From positions 124,001-188,000 of the forward strand of contig NZ_JAKZHX010000009.1 of NCBI RefSeq assembly GCF_022568815.1: a DNA stretch of 64,000 nt. The letters are read 5' to 3'. Source of the stretch: Undibacterium paludis (lineage in GTDB: Bacteria > Pseudomonadota > Gammaproteobacteria > Burkholderiales > Burkholderiaceae_D). The notes under the pieces are model-generated. The model saw nothing but the letters and a program-made list of their open reading frames with translations, ran no database searches and had not been told where the DNA came from. Shown one piece after another: positions 46,799-56,377 of the stretch; position 1 is the first letter of the stretch; every line of letters begins with the position of its first letter. A program made the translations under genes and the position numbers.

Positions 46799-47440
46799 TC
46801 AGGCAATAGCGCTGACGTCCAGTGTTGCCTCAGTCTTGGCAATAATCTCTTCCTTGCTGACGCCTGTGGCCAGCTCAACGAGTTTCAAACCTGCCGGGGT
46901 GACATCAATGACACCGAGGTCAGTGATAATGCGGTTAACCACGCCAACGCCTGTCAAAGGCAAATTGCAGGCTTTCAGTATCTTGTGCGCATCGCCCTTG
47001 GCCACATGCTCCATCAGGACGACTACACGACCGACACCGGCGACCAGATCCATCGCTCCGCCCATGCCCTTGACCATCTTGCCGGGAATCATCCAGTTGG
47101 CCAGGTCACCAAACTCGCTGACCTGCATCGCACCCAGAATAGCCAGGTTGATCTTGCCACCGCGTATCATGGCGAAAGAATCAGCCGAGCTGAATATCGA
47201 CGAGCCAGGCAAAGTCGTTACCGTTTGCTTGCCTGCATTGATCATGTCAGGATCAACTTCTTCTTCGGTCGGGAAAGGGCCTATTCCGAGCAGGCCATTT
47301 TCTGACTGCAGCCAGACTTCCATACCTGCCGGCACATGATTAGCCACCAGGGTTGGCAAGCCTATGCCCAGATTAACGTAAAACCCGTCTTGCAATTCCT
47401 GTGCTGCGCGCGCAGCCATTTCATCACGATTCCATGCCAT
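46799..47440 (-). CDS. scoB: 3-oxoacid CoA-transferase subunit B
   Basis: A 213-residue subunit holding the catalytic glutamate in QSENGLLG, followed by [14 protein letters not shown] and the GMGGAMDLV segment. With subunit A it moves CoA from succinyl-CoA to acetoacetate. 18 bp after scoA; no other gene in the transcript. Confidence 0.93.
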   Translation of the reverse strand: MAWNRDEMAARAAQELQDGFYVNLGIGLPTLVANHVPAGMEVWLQSENGLLGIGPFPTEEEVDPDMINAGKQTVTTLPGSSIFSSADSFAMIRGGKINLAILGAMQVSEFGDLANWMIPGKMVKGMGGAMDLVAGVGRVVVLMEHVAKGDAHKILKACNLPLTGVGVVNRIITDLGVIDVTPAGLKLVELATGVSKEEIIAKTEATLDVSAIA

Positions 47441-47458
47441 GTCTTGTCTCCTGCTGTC

Positions 47459-48160
47459 TTAATTCGATGGGCGTACGGTGCGCTGTTCTATGCGTTTTTC
47501 GGGTGTGGCATTGACAACGATGCGCTGCACGAAAATACCTGGTGTATGGACTTCATCCGGATCAAGTTCACCGGTTTCGACCAGCACTTCGACTTCGGCA
47601 ACCGTAATCTTGCCTGCCATGGCGACATTGGGATTGAAATTGCGCGCAGTCTTGCGGTAGACCAGATTACCGGCCTTATCAGCCTTCCAGGCCTTGACCA
47701 GCGACACATCGGACACCAGTGAACGCTCCATCACGTATTTCTGGCCGTCAAATTCACGGATTTCCTTGCCTTCGGCAACAATGGTGCCGACACCAGTCTT
47801 GGTAAAAAATGCCGGTATACCGGCGCCGCCGGCGCGCAGTTTTTCAGCCAGCGTACCTTGTGGCGTAAATTCCAGTTCCAGTTCGCCAGACAGGTATTGA
47901 CGTTCGAATTCCTTGTTCTCACCAACATAGGAGGAAATCATTTTCTTGATCTGGCGGGTTGTCAGCAACTGCCCCAGGCCAAAACCGTCAACACCGGCAT
48001 TGTTTGAGATTGCAGTGAGGTTCTTCACACCGGAGTCGCGCAAGGCTGCGATCAGTGCCTCAGGTATGCCGCACAAGCCAAAACCACCCACGGCTATGGT
48101 CTGGCCATCTTTCATGATATCGGCCAGCGCACTAGCTGCGTCAGGATAAACCTTGTCCAT
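47459..48160 (-). CDS. scoA: 3-oxoacid CoA-transferase subunit A
   Basis: A 233-residue subunit with the CoA-transferase family I signature [13 protein letters not shown] and the [14 protein letters not shown] segment. The ATG at 48160 has an AAGGGG ribosome site 5 nt upstream; the frame start at 48196 adds 12 unlikely residues. Converts acetoacetate to acetoacetyl-CoA with scoB; bdhA nearby makes the substrate. Confidence 0.93.
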   Translation of the reverse strand: MDKVYPDAASALADIMKDGQTIAVGGFGLCGIPEALIAALRDSGVKNLTAISNNAGVDGFGLGQLLTTRQIKKMISSYVGENKEFERQYLSGELELEFTPQGTLAEKLRAGGAGIPAFFTKTGVGTIVAEGKEIREFDGQKYVMERSLVSDVSLVKAWKADKAGNLVYRKTARNFNPNVAMAGKITVAEVEVLVETGELDPDEVHTPGIFVQRIVVNATPEKRIEQRTVRPSN

Positions 48161-48334
48161 CTTGTCCCCTTCCTTGGTTTTAAATATGTTATGCAAGCCA
48201 CTGGTTTTAAAAAGCCGGTGCTTGCCGAACTCATCTCTAGCCTTACAGGATATGATGCTGCGTTATACTGCGCAATACCGTAAAAATACGCCTTTATTGT
48301 CAACTGCGTGCAAACCTATCAGCGGATCACGGAA

Positions 48335-48895
48335 ATGAATGCTGTACAGCCCATAGATTTTGAATCCATATTCCAGCATGCCCCTGTGGGCATGTGCGTG
48401 TCGCAGAATCGCATCATCCAGGCTTGCAATAATGACCTGGCCAAGATGTTTGGTTATAAAAAAGACGAATTGCTTGGGCAGTCTTTTCTGGTGCTTTATC
48501 CCAGTCCGGATGAATTTGAACGCACCGGAGCACGCATTACCCCCATCATGAACGCCAAAGGCTATTACTCGGACGAACGCATCATGAAACGCGCTAACCA
48601 GGAATTATTCTGGTGCCACGTTTCCGGGCGCGGCCTGTCCAAAGACGACCCTCATGCTGCCGGCATCTGGACTTTTGAAGACCTGAGCGCCAAACGTCCG
48701 GTCAGTGCCGAACTGACCCCCAGGGAACGCGAAATTGCCGCTCTCCTGGTCGAGGGCAAGACCAGCAAGCTGATCGCACGCCAGATCAACCTCAGCCCCA
48801 GGACAGTGGAAATGCACAGGGCAAAGCTGATGCGCAAATTCAACTCAGCCACCTCCAGCGAACTGGTCCACAAGCTGCTGGGGATCATGCGCTGA
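48335..48895 (+). CDS. PAS-LuxR family transcriptional regulator
   Basis: About 186 residues. An N-terminal PAS domain (IFQHAPVGMCVSQNRIIQACNN to about residue 110) is joined to a LuxR-type HTH (LTPREREIAALLVEGKTSKL onward, recognition part LSPRTVEMHRAKLMRKF). There is no receiver or kinase domain, so it probably senses a small molecule or redox state itself. It is divergent from scoAB and is a candidate regulator of that operon. Start uncertain between ATG 48335 and GTG 48308. Confidence 0.85.
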   Translation: MNAVQPIDFESIFQHAPVGMCVSQNRIIQACNNDLAKMFGYKKDELLGQSFLVLYPSPDEFERTGARITPIMNAKGYYSDERIMKRANQELFWCHVSGRGLSKDDPHAAGIWTFEDLSAKRPVSAELTPREREIAALLVEGKTSKLIARQINLSPRTVEMHRAKLMRKFNSATSSELVHKLLGIMR

Positions 48896-48939
48896 CGCCT
48901 TGCCCCCCTTACTGCCCCACCAGTACCCTGTTACCGCCC

Positions 48940-49386
48940 TCAATTCTTGCGTTTGGCCGCTTTCAGCTCATTCAGTTTTTGCTTGATGGCTTCGGGTAAA
49001 GTGACTGACTTGCCTGTTTCGGCTGCGACCCAGACTACCTTGGCCCCTCCCTCGGCATACAGGGCATAGCCATCACCGACAGAACGCATTTCCTGTATGG
49101 TTTCAAAACTGCTGCGCCCTGCTGCGCCGATATAGGTACACACTTCGACCTGACCCGGGTATTTCAGGGGCTTCTTGAAGGTGCAATAAGCATTGACAAT
49201 AACGGGACCATTGCCATGCTCGTCAGGCAGGCAGCCCATCATGGACAGCCACTCTATGCGCGCCTGCTCCATATAGCGAAAATACACAGTATTGTTGACA
49301 TGGCCCATGGCATCCATATCGCCCCATCGGATAGGAATGGTGACGGTATAGACCAGCTTCTTTTCCGTAACCTTATTCTCTATCAT
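48940..49386 (-). CDS. 4HBT-type acyl-CoA thioesterase
   Basis: A 148-residue hot-dog protein with the active-site segment RWGDMDAMGHVNNTVYFRYME (D25, H29, N31). Probably hydrolyses acyl-CoA thioesters. Its start overlaps the SDR stop by 4 bp, so the two genes act together, perhaps in an acyl-CoA or 3-hydroxyacyl pathway. Confidence 0.87.
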   Translation of the reverse strand: MIENKVTEKKLVYTVTIPIRWGDMDAMGHVNNTVYFRYMEQARIEWLSMMGCLPDEHGNGPVIVNAYCTFKKPLKYPGQVEVCTYIGAAGRSSFETIQEMRSVGDGYALYAEGGAKVVWVAAETGKSVTLPEAIKQKLNELKAAKRKN

Positions 49387-50159
49387 TGCACACTCATTCC
49401 GTCATCTGCAGTAACGATGGCGCCGTTGAGGAAGCGTGATTCTTCTGCTGCCAGCAAGAGTAAAAGACCATCAAGATCTTCTGGTACGCCAACGCGTTTT
49501 CTTGGCAGCATATCGACCAGTTTCTTGCCGGCTTCTGTGCCAAAATAGTCAGAATTGATCTCCGTAGAAATATAGCCAGGGCAAATCGCATTCACATTGA
49601 TGCCATATTTACCCCACTCTACTGCCATGGACTTGGTCATATGGACCACAGCCGCCTTGCTGATGCAGTAAATGCCTATTTGCGGCAATATGCGCAGACC
49701 AGCCACCGAAGCGATATTGATGATGCGGTGCTGCTTTTTCGGATCCCCCTTGTGACGGGCAATCATGCGCTTTGCGGCTTCCTGTGCAACGAAGAAGGCC
49801 CCGCGCTGATTGGTATCCATGACATAGGCGTAATCATCGGGCGTGACATCGACCAGGCGTTGCGTGGTTGATACACCTGAATTATTGATCAGGATGTCGA
49901 TAGGACCAGCTTCTGTCTCCGCATGCGCAATCGCAGATTTGATACTGCCATAGTCAGTCACGTCAAGTGCGACCACATGTGCAGCACCGCCTTCGGCCTC
50001 AATCTCGGCGCGCAATTCCTTCAACCTGTCTATCCGGCGAGAAGCAAGCACGACCTGTGCCCCGGCCTGCGCCAGAATTTTGGCAAAGCGCGCACCCAAA
50101 CCACTGGAAGCGCCCGTCACCAGCGCAATCTTGCCTTCAAAATTGACTTCTATGCCCAT
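49383..50159 (-). CDS. SDR family oxidoreductase
   Basis: A 258-residue short-chain dehydrogenase: TGASSGLG (15-22), NNSG (92-95), catalytic S151, Y164, K168, and a CPGYISTEIN segment. The ATG at 50159 has GGAG 6 nt upstream, favouring it over a GTG at 50171. Close to 3-hydroxyacyl-type or glucose-type SDRs; the substrate is not identifiable. Coupled with the thioesterase gene. Confidence 0.87.
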   Translation of the reverse strand: MGIEVNFEGKIALVTGASSGLGARFAKILAQAGAQVVLASRRIDRLKELRAEIEAEGGAAHVVALDVTDYGSIKSAIAHAETEAGPIDILINNSGVSTTQRLVDVTPDDYAYVMDTNQRGAFFVAQEAAKRMIARHKGDPKKQHRIINIASVAGLRILPQIGIYCISKAAVVHMTKSMAVEWGKYGINVNAICPGYISTEINSDYFGTEAGKKLVDMLPRKRVGVPEDLDGLLLLLAAEESRFLNGAIVTADDGMSVQ

Positions 50160-50461
50160 CTGAATCTCCACAATTAATTGGAATAAGCTTACTACTCTAT
50201 CATTCGCTATGATGACATACTGATTATGCTTGTGTTGTATGGATTTGAATTAGTTGAAGATTTTTACAGAAATTTCCGTACTAATACTTAGTATCTTGAT
50301 GCATACCAAAGTTGGCTCTGCGATAATTCCGTGTATTTCGCGCATCCTTTGGAAGAAAAAGTCGAGTACCCCCTCGCTTGCGCAATACATCAACAGCAGA
50401 TAACATGCTGTGAACAAATAAGCACGCCCGTTCGAAAATATTCAGAAAGTGAAAACTAGCC
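50160..50461. other. Intergenic region upstream of ETF-QO gene
   Basis: About 300 bp between divergent genes with no reading frame of its own. It contains the inverted repeat TACTAA-TAC-TTAGTA (50279-50293), a possible operator. No consensus promoter was recognised with confidence. Confidence 0.45.
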
Positions 50462-52126
50462 ATGACACAAAGCATACTTGAACAGTACGGCCCCCGCGAC
50501 GCCATGGAATATGACGTCGTCGTTGTCGGTGGTGGCCCCGCGGGTTTGTCAGCCGCCATCAAACTCAAACAACTGGCCGCAGAAAAAGGAACCGAGATAT
50601 CTGTCTGCGTACTGGAAAAAGGTGCAGAACCTGGCTCCCATATCTTGTCCGGTGCCGTCATGGACCCGAAAGCGCTGACCGAACTTTTTCCCAACTGGAA
50701 GGAAATGGGTGCGCCACTCCATACAGAAGTGACAGAAGACCGTGTCCTGATACTGACCGAGAACAAAGCCTTCCGAACCCCAAACTGGGCATTGCCCGCC
50801 TGCTTTGAAAACCATGGCAATTACATTATTTCACTGGCCAATGTCACGCGCTGGCTGGGTCAGCAAGCCGAAGCCCTGGGCGTGGAAGTGTTCCCCGGTT
50901 TTGCGGCAGCAGAAGTCCTGTACAACGACGATGGTTCAGTCAAAGGCGTAGCCACTGGCAATATGGGTGTGGACCGTCATGGCCAGGCTACCTCTTCCTT
51001 TCAGCTGGGCATGGAATTGCATGCCAAATACACCCTGTTTGCCGAGGGGGCTCGCGGTCATCTGGGTAAACAGGTCATCGCCAAATATGACCTGAACAAG
51101 GGCAAGGATCCGCAATCCTATGGCATAGGTATCAAGGAACTGTGGGAAATTGACCCCAAGCTGCATAAACCCGGTCTGGTCGTTCATACCACCGGTTGGC
51201 CATTGATGGACCAGTACAGTGGCTCTTTCCTGTATCACCTGGAAGACAACCTGGTCGCCGTTGGCTACGTCGTTGGCCTGGCCTATGAAAACCCCTACCT
51301 GTCGCCTTATGAAGAATTCCAGCGCCTGAAAACCCATCCAGCCATTCGCGGTTTCTTTGAGGGCGGCAAGCGTATATCTTATGGCGCCCGCGCCATCACA
51401 GCAGGGGGCTTGCAATCACTGCCAAAACTGGTGTTCCCTGGTGGCGCACTGATAGGTTGTGATGCCGGCTTCCTGAACATGAGCCGCATCAAGGGCAGCC
51501 ATGCCGCTATCAAGACCGGCATGCTGGCCGCCACGGCAGCATTTGAAGCACTGGGTGCGAATCGACAGCATGACGAATTGAGCAGCTATTCGACAGCCTT
51601 TGAGCAATCCTGGCTGCATGAAGAACTGTACACAGCACGTAATGTCAAACCATTGTTGAAGCGCGGCACTTATGGCTCACCATTGGTGTGGCTGGACCAG
51701 GTCGTTTTGCGCGGCAAGGCACCATGGACTCTGCATCATAGCAAGGCCGATCATGAATGCCTGCGTCCGGCGTCAGAATTCACACCTATCGTCTACCCCA
51801 AACCGGATGGCAAGCTCACCTTTGACCGTCTGTCATCGGTGTTTATCTCCAACACCAATCATGCCGAAGACCAACCAATTCATCTGACGCTGAAAAATGC
51901 GGATGTGCCGGTGTCGGTGAATCTGGCAAAATTTGCCGGACCCGAATCGCGCTACTGCCCTGCCGGTGTATATGAATTCGTGAAAACCGAAGAAGGTGCA
52001 GACCGTCTGCAAATCAATGCGCAGAACTGCGTGCATTGCAAAACCTGTGATATCAAGGACCCAACACAAAACATCGTCTGGGTAACACCTGAAGGTGGTG
52101 GAGGCCCCAATTATCCAAACATGTAG
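50462..52126 (+). CDS. Electron transfer flavoprotein-ubiquinone oxidoreductase
   Basis: A 554-residue flavo-iron-sulfur enzyme. FAD-binding motif VVVVGGGPAGLSAAI near residues 19-33, the membrane-associated middle part (YSGSFLYHLEDN, GGALIGCDAGFLN), and a C-terminal 4Fe-4S site with CPAGVYEF, NCVHCKTCDIKDPTQN. It passes electrons from reduced ETF (acyl-CoA and other dehydrogenases) to ubiquinone at the inner membrane. Monocistronic, followed by a structured repeat-like segment and a terminator. Confidence 0.96.
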   Translation: MTQSILEQYGPRDAMEYDVVVVGGGPAGLSAAIKLKQLAAEKGTEISVCVLEKGAEPGSHILSGAVMDPKALTELFPNWKEMGAPLHTEVTEDRVLILTENKAFRTPNWALPACFENHGNYIISLANVTRWLGQQAEALGVEVFPGFAAAEVLYNDDGSVKGVATGNMGVDRHGQATSSFQLGMELHAKYTLFAEGARGHLGKQVIAKYDLNKGKDPQSYGIGIKELWEIDPKLHKPGLVVHTTGWPLMDQYSGSFLYHLEDNLVAVGYVVGLAYENPYLSPYEEFQRLKTHPAIRGFFEGGKRISYGARAITAGGLQSLPKLVFPGGALIGCDAGFLNMSRIKGSHAAIKTGMLAATAAFEALGANRQHDELSSYSTAFEQSWLHEELYTARNVKPLLKRGTYGSPLVWLDQVVLRGKAPWTLHHSKADHECLRPASEFTPIVYPKPDGKLTFDRLSSVFISNTNHAEDQPIHLTLKNADVPVSVNLAKFAGPESRYCPAGVYEFVKTEEGADRLQINAQNCVHCKTCDIKDPTQNIVWVTPEGGGGPNYPNM

Positions 52127-52160
52127 TCGAAGACCTGACTAAGCTACTGCGCAGCGCAAT

Positions 52161-52214
52161 TTTGAGTCAGCGATGCTCGTCGTACGCTTGTACGACTGCG
52201 CTTATTAACTCAAA
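52161..52214. repeat. Long imperfect hairpin downstream of ETF-QO gene
   Basis: Nested stems: TTTGAGT (52161-52167)/ACTCAAA (52208-52214), AGCG (52169-52172)/CGCT (52199-52202), and GTCGTAC (52179-52185)/GTACGAC (52190-52196) with loop GCTT. The surrounding 52130-52260 has no reading frame. The form is like a dispersed intergenic palindromic element, but only one copy is in this window. Confidence 0.55.
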
Positions 52215-52290
52215 CTAGCACTGCTCGCTACGCTTACTCGGGCCTTCTTGACGTACTGTATGTGTTTGTCGTTTGGTGTGGATTTTCAAT

Positions 52291-52318
52291 ACAAAAGCCG
52301 CTGATCAGCGGCTTTTGT
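52291..52318. terminator. Bidirectional terminator between ETF-QO and NUDIX genes
   Basis: A perfect 28-bp palindrome with arms ACAAAAGCCGCTGA and TCAGCGGCTTTTGT, followed by TTT. It ends both convergent transcription units. Confidence 0.9.
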
Positions 52319-52372
52319 TTTAAGTTCGTTTGCAGACTCTTTGCATCAAAATCCCTAATTGCTAACCTGCAA

Positions 52373-52939
52373 TCACCACTTACCAGCCAGAATTTTCTCC
52401 AGCCAGAATGTGCCTATCACGGTTTTTACATCGGTGATCTGGCCGGATTTGATCCAGTCCAGCATTTCTGGCAGTGTGGCGGTGAATACTTCGAGGAATT
52501 CTTCCTCATCGAGGGCTGCCTGCCCTGCTGTCAGGCCTTTGGCCAGGTAAATGTCCAGATGTTCGTCTGAATAGGCAATGGCGTTGTGTATAGTGCAGAC
52601 AAAAGACCAGTCGCTGGCGGTGTATCCGGTTTCTTCACGCAACTCGCGCTGAGCGCACAGCAAGGGGTCTTCACCTGCATCTATCTTGCCAGCTGGGAAT
52701 TCAATAAAGACTTGATGCAAGGGATAACGGAACTGTTTTTCCAGCAGAATGCGACCATCATCAAACAGAGGGATGATGACGACGGCGCCGGGGTGACGTA
52801 TGTATTCGCGTGTGGCCGTCTGACCATCAGGCAAAGTTACCACATCCTTGTCTACCTTGAGAAAGCTGCCTTCATACACCAGCTCACTACTGACCCTGGT
52901 TTCTTCCAGATCTAGCTTGCTGACGACTTTCTCAGTCAT
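52373..52939 (-). CDS. NUDIX hydrolase, ADP-ribose pyrophosphatase type
   Basis: A 188-residue NUDIX enzyme. The box GKIDAGEDPLLCAQRELREE followed by TGY matches GX5EX7REUXEEXGU. The upstream FEFPAGK and C-terminal layout fit NudF-like ADP-sugar hydrolases. It overlaps the DUF2818 gene start region by 8 bp and is the last gene of the leftward complex I unit. Confidence 0.9.
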   Translation of the reverse strand: MTEKVVSKLDLEETRVSSELVYEGSFLKVDKDVVTLPDGQTATREYIRHPGAVVIIPLFDDGRILLEKQFRYPLHQVFIEFPAGKIDAGEDPLLCAQRELREETGYTASDWSFVCTIHNAIAYSDEHLDIYLAKGLTAGQAALDEEEFLEVFTATLPEMLDWIKSGQITDVKTVIGTFWLEKILAGKW

Positions 52940-53288
52940 GGCGGCGTCTCAGGTAGCGATACACAAATCCGGGGAAAGCCAGTACCAGGAACAGGCAGGC
53001 ATTGATGGCATAGAATTCCCAGCCCTGCGGGAAGCGATTGCCAGCAGCAGATTCAAGCATGAAACCTATGCCGCCAACACAAAAATACAGGATGATCAGT
53101 TCCAGCAGACGCAACCACATCGGTTTTGATATGGAAGGCTGACCTGTATGCACAGCGTCATCTGGGACTGATGCTTTGGAAAAACGCCCCAAAGCAATAA
53201 TCGCAAGAAAGCGTTCGTTCAGGAAAGGCAGGTTGGCAGCAAGAACTGCCAACACAATGACCAACCAGGTAGATGCCGAATTACCCAC
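52932..53288 (-). CDS. DUF2818 family membrane protein
   Basis: 118 residues with three hydrophobic helices (TWLVIVLAVLAANLPFL, LLELIILYFCVGGIGFML, ACLFLVLAFPGFVYRYL) and a basic tail RYLRRRH. Genes of this type follow nuoN in many betaproteobacteria; the role is unknown, perhaps complex I assembly. It starts 11 bp after nuoN and overlaps the NUDIX gene by 8 bp. Confidence 0.82.
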   Translation of the reverse strand: MGNSASTWLVIVLAVLAANLPFLNERFLAIIALGRFSKASVPDDAVHTGQPSISKPMWLRLLELIILYFCVGGIGFMLESAAGNRFPQGWEFYAINACLFLVLAFPGFVYRYLRRRHD

Positions 53289-53299
53289 TGCTGACGATA

Positions 53300-54784
53300 T
53301 CAGTACTTAAGCGTATTGGAAATCGCGCTGACACACGCTGTCATCAGCGAACCTGGCATCATACCCATGACCAGCACGATCAGGCCATTAAAACTCAATA
53401 CCATACGCATGTCAGGGCTTGCCACGATAGGTGTATCGTCAACAGGCTCGTCGAAATACATCAGTTTGACTATGCGCAGGTAATAGAAAGTACCGATAAG
53501 TGAAAAGGCTACAGCAACTATTGCCAGCCAGATCTTCTGTGTTGACAACACAGCTTCCAGCACTGACAGCTTGGCATAGAAACCCATCAAAGGTGGAATA
53601 CCTGCCAGTGAGAACATCAGCAACAGCATGACCAGTGCAAACCATGGGCTGCGCTTGTTCAGACCTTTCAGGTCGTCCAGGTTTTCTGCTTCAAAACCTG
53701 AGCGTGCCAGCAACATGATCACGCCGAAGGTACCCAGGGTCGTCAAGACGTAAGTAATGCTATAGAACATGGATGAACTGTAGGCATCCACTGCCAGATC
53801 AGAACTGCCATTGGCAACACCGGACAACAAGCCCAGCAACATGAAGCCCATTTGTGAAATCGTCGAATAGGCCAGCATACGCTTGAGATTGGTCTGCGCA
53901 ATAGCGGTCAGGTTACCAATCGCCATGGACATCACCGCCAGCACCACCAGCATCTGCTGCCAGTCAACCGCCAGTGAGAACAAACCTTCAACCAGCATAC
54001 GGAAAGTAATGGCAAATGCCGCCAGTTTGGGTGCACCACCGAGCAGCAGGGTAACGGCTGTCGGCGAACCCTGATAAACGTCCGGCACCCACATATGGAA
54101 AGGCACAACACCAAGTTTGAACGCCAGGCCGGCAACCAGGAACACAATGCCAAATACCAGGATGGTCTTGTTAGCCGTCGGGCTGGCGGCTTTCAGTGCC
54201 ACTTCGCTCAACTGCAGGGAACCAGTCGCACCATAAATCATGGAGATACCATACAACATGAAACCGGATGCCAGCGCACCAAGGATGAAGTACTTCATCG
54301 CTGCTTCTGTCGATACGGTATGGTCACGACGCAGGGCAACCAGCGCATACAGGGACAAGGACATCAACTCCAGACCAAGATAGATGATCAGGAAGTTATT
54401 GCCGGAAATCATCACCATTTGACCGAGCAAGGCAAACAAGGCCAATGCATAGTACTCACCACCCAGCTGGGTATTGGTCATGCCACGGTCACTGACGTAC
54501 TGGCGCGAGTAGATCAGGGTAACGCCAATGGCAATGTACGAGAACAATTTCAACAAGGCCGACATCGGGTCGGATACAAACATGTTGTTGCCGACATATT
54601 CCGACTTGACCGGGTCGGCCAGCGCAACTGTCATGACACCACAGATCGTCAACGCCAGTATGCTCAGGGCATAGGTGACATTCCGTTTGCTGTCCGGCAA
54701 AAACATATCAACAAGCAAGATGGCGCAAATGGCCAGCAGCAAAAAGATTTCAGGATAAAGTGGTATCAGGTTCATATTATTCAT
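53300..54784 (-). CDS. nuoN: NADH-quinone oxidoreductase subunit N
   Basis: 494 residues, 14 helices of the antiporter-like Nuo fold. Conserved transmembrane glutamate and lysines fall in [16 protein letters not shown] and [15 protein letters not shown]. One of three proton-pumping subunits of complex I in the inner membrane. 73 bp after nuoM. Confidence 0.96.
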   Translation of the reverse strand: MNNMNLIPLYPEIFLLLAICAILLVDMFLPDSKRNVTYALSILALTICGVMTVALADPVKSEYVGNNMFVSDPMSALLKLFSYIAIGVTLIYSRQYVSDRGMTNTQLGGEYYALALFALLGQMVMISGNNFLIIYLGLELMSLSLYALVALRRDHTVSTEAAMKYFILGALASGFMLYGISMIYGATGSLQLSEVALKAASPTANKTILVFGIVFLVAGLAFKLGVVPFHMWVPDVYQGSPTAVTLLLGGAPKLAAFAITFRMLVEGLFSLAVDWQQMLVVLAVMSMAIGNLTAIAQTNLKRMLAYSTISQMGFMLLGLLSGVANGSSDLAVDAYSSSMFYSITYVLTTLGTFGVIMLLARSGFEAENLDDLKGLNKRSPWFALVMLLLMFSLAGIPPLMGFYAKLSVLEAVLSTQKIWLAIVAVAFSLIGTFYYLRIVKLMYFDEPVDDTPIVASPDMRMVLSFNGLIVLVMGMMPGSLMTACVSAISNTLKY

Positions 54785-54857
54785 TTGTTACAAGCATTGA
54801 TCTGCTGCCACATTCATCCGAAACGAAATCCTGTGGCGTGCTTATCCATATCCTCGG

Positions 54858-56348
54858 TCAGGGTACCAGCTTTGGAACTGCTACATGTCTCAACAAATCA
54901 GACACCGAGACCTGCATTGCATCTGTAAATGGCGCGGGATACAAGCCCATGAACAGTACGGCGATCGCCAGGACACCGAGCATGAAAAATTCGCGCTTGT
55001 TCAGGTCTGTCAAATGTGCGACGTGTTCGTTGGTGATCTCACCAAACACAACACGCTTTACCATCCACAGGGAATAAGCTGCGCCAAAAATCAGCGCTGT
55101 CGCCGCCAGCATGCCTATCCAGAAATTGAACTGTACAGCACCCAGGATCACCATGAATTCACCAACGAAACCGGAAGTCGCTGGCAAGCCGCAGTTAGCC
55201 ATGGAAAACAGCACAAACAAGGCTGCAAACTTGGGCATGGTTTTTACCACGCCGCCATAAGAAGCAATTTCACGTGAGTGCACACGGTCATACAGGACGC
55301 CGATACACAGGAACATGGCGCCAGAAATAAAGCCATGGGAAATCATTTGTACGATTGCGCCCTGCACTGACATGTCATTGAACATGAAAAAGCCCAGAGT
55401 CACAAAACCCATATGCGCAATGGAAGAATAAGCCACCAGCTTTTTCATATCCTTTTGCACCAGGGCGACCAGGCCGATATAAATAACGGCGATCAGCGAC
55501 AAGGTAATGATGAAACCAGCCATGTAATGACTTGCATCCGGTGCGATAGGCAAAGAGAACCGCAGGAAACCATAAGCACCAAGTTTCAACATGATGGCAG
55601 CCAGTACGACAGAGCCACCGGTAGGTGCCTCCACGTGAGCGTCTGGTAACCAGGTATGTACTGGCCACATCGGGACCTTGACCGCAAACGCCATCAGGAA
55701 GGCACAGAAAAGCATGATCTGGACAGACAACGGCAACGGCAGTTTATGCCATGCCAGGATATCAAACGAATGACCCGCCTTCAGGTACAGGTAAATGATG
55801 GCGATCAAGGTCAGCAAGGAGCCCATCAGGGTGTACAGGAAGAACTTGAATGCCGCATAGACGCGATTTGGTCCCCCCCAGACACCGACAATGATATACA
55901 TCGGGATCAGTGTGGCCTCGAAGAAGACATAGAACAGCATGCCGTCAATCGCACAGAACACACCTATCATCAGGCCGGACAGAATAAGGAAGGCACCCAT
56001 GTATTGGGCAACCTGCTTTTCAATGACTTCCCATGCAGCGATGACAACGATGACAGTGATAAAAGCCGTCAGAGGTATCAGCCACAAGGATATACCGTCA
56101 ATGCCAAGTGCATAAAAAATGTTAAAGCGATCTATCCATGCAAATTTCTCGACAAACTGCATACCATGCGCGGTATTGTCGAAATATTTGATCAAGGGCA
56201 GCGTCACAATGAAACTGGCGATCGAGCCGATCAGGGACACACCGCGTACCAGTCCAGGATTATCGTCGCGACCAAACGCCAGCACGAAAATACCGAAGGC
56301 TATCGGCAACCAGATCGCGAGGCTAAGTAGAGTAGAAGTTGACTGCAT
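54858..56348 (-). CDS. nuoM: NADH-quinone oxidoreductase subunit M
   Basis: 496 residues, antiporter-like complex I subunit; conserved FFEATLIPMYIIVGVWG and KVPMWPVHTWLPDAHVEAPT segments carry the key Glu and Lys. 29 bp after nuoL. Confidence 0.97.
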   Translation of the reverse strand: MQSTSTLLSLAIWLPIAFGIFVLAFGRDDNPGLVRGVSLIGSIASFIVTLPLIKYFDNTAHGMQFVEKFAWIDRFNIFYALGIDGISLWLIPLTAFITVIVVIAAWEVIEKQVAQYMGAFLILSGLMIGVFCAIDGMLFYVFFEATLIPMYIIVGVWGGPNRVYAAFKFFLYTLMGSLLTLIAIIYLYLKAGHSFDILAWHKLPLPLSVQIMLFCAFLMAFAVKVPMWPVHTWLPDAHVEAPTGGSVVLAAIMLKLGAYGFLRFSLPIAPDASHYMAGFIITLSLIAVIYIGLVALVQKDMKKLVAYSSIAHMGFVTLGFFMFNDMSVQGAIVQMISHGFISGAMFLCIGVLYDRVHSREIASYGGVVKTMPKFAALFVLFSMANCGLPATSGFVGEFMVILGAVQFNFWIGMLAATALIFGAAYSLWMVKRVVFGEITNEHVAHLTDLNKREFFMLGVLAIAVLFMGLYPAPFTDAMQVSVSDLLRHVAVPKLVP

Positions 56349-56377
56349 AATATTTATCTTTTTATAGCCGTGGTCAC

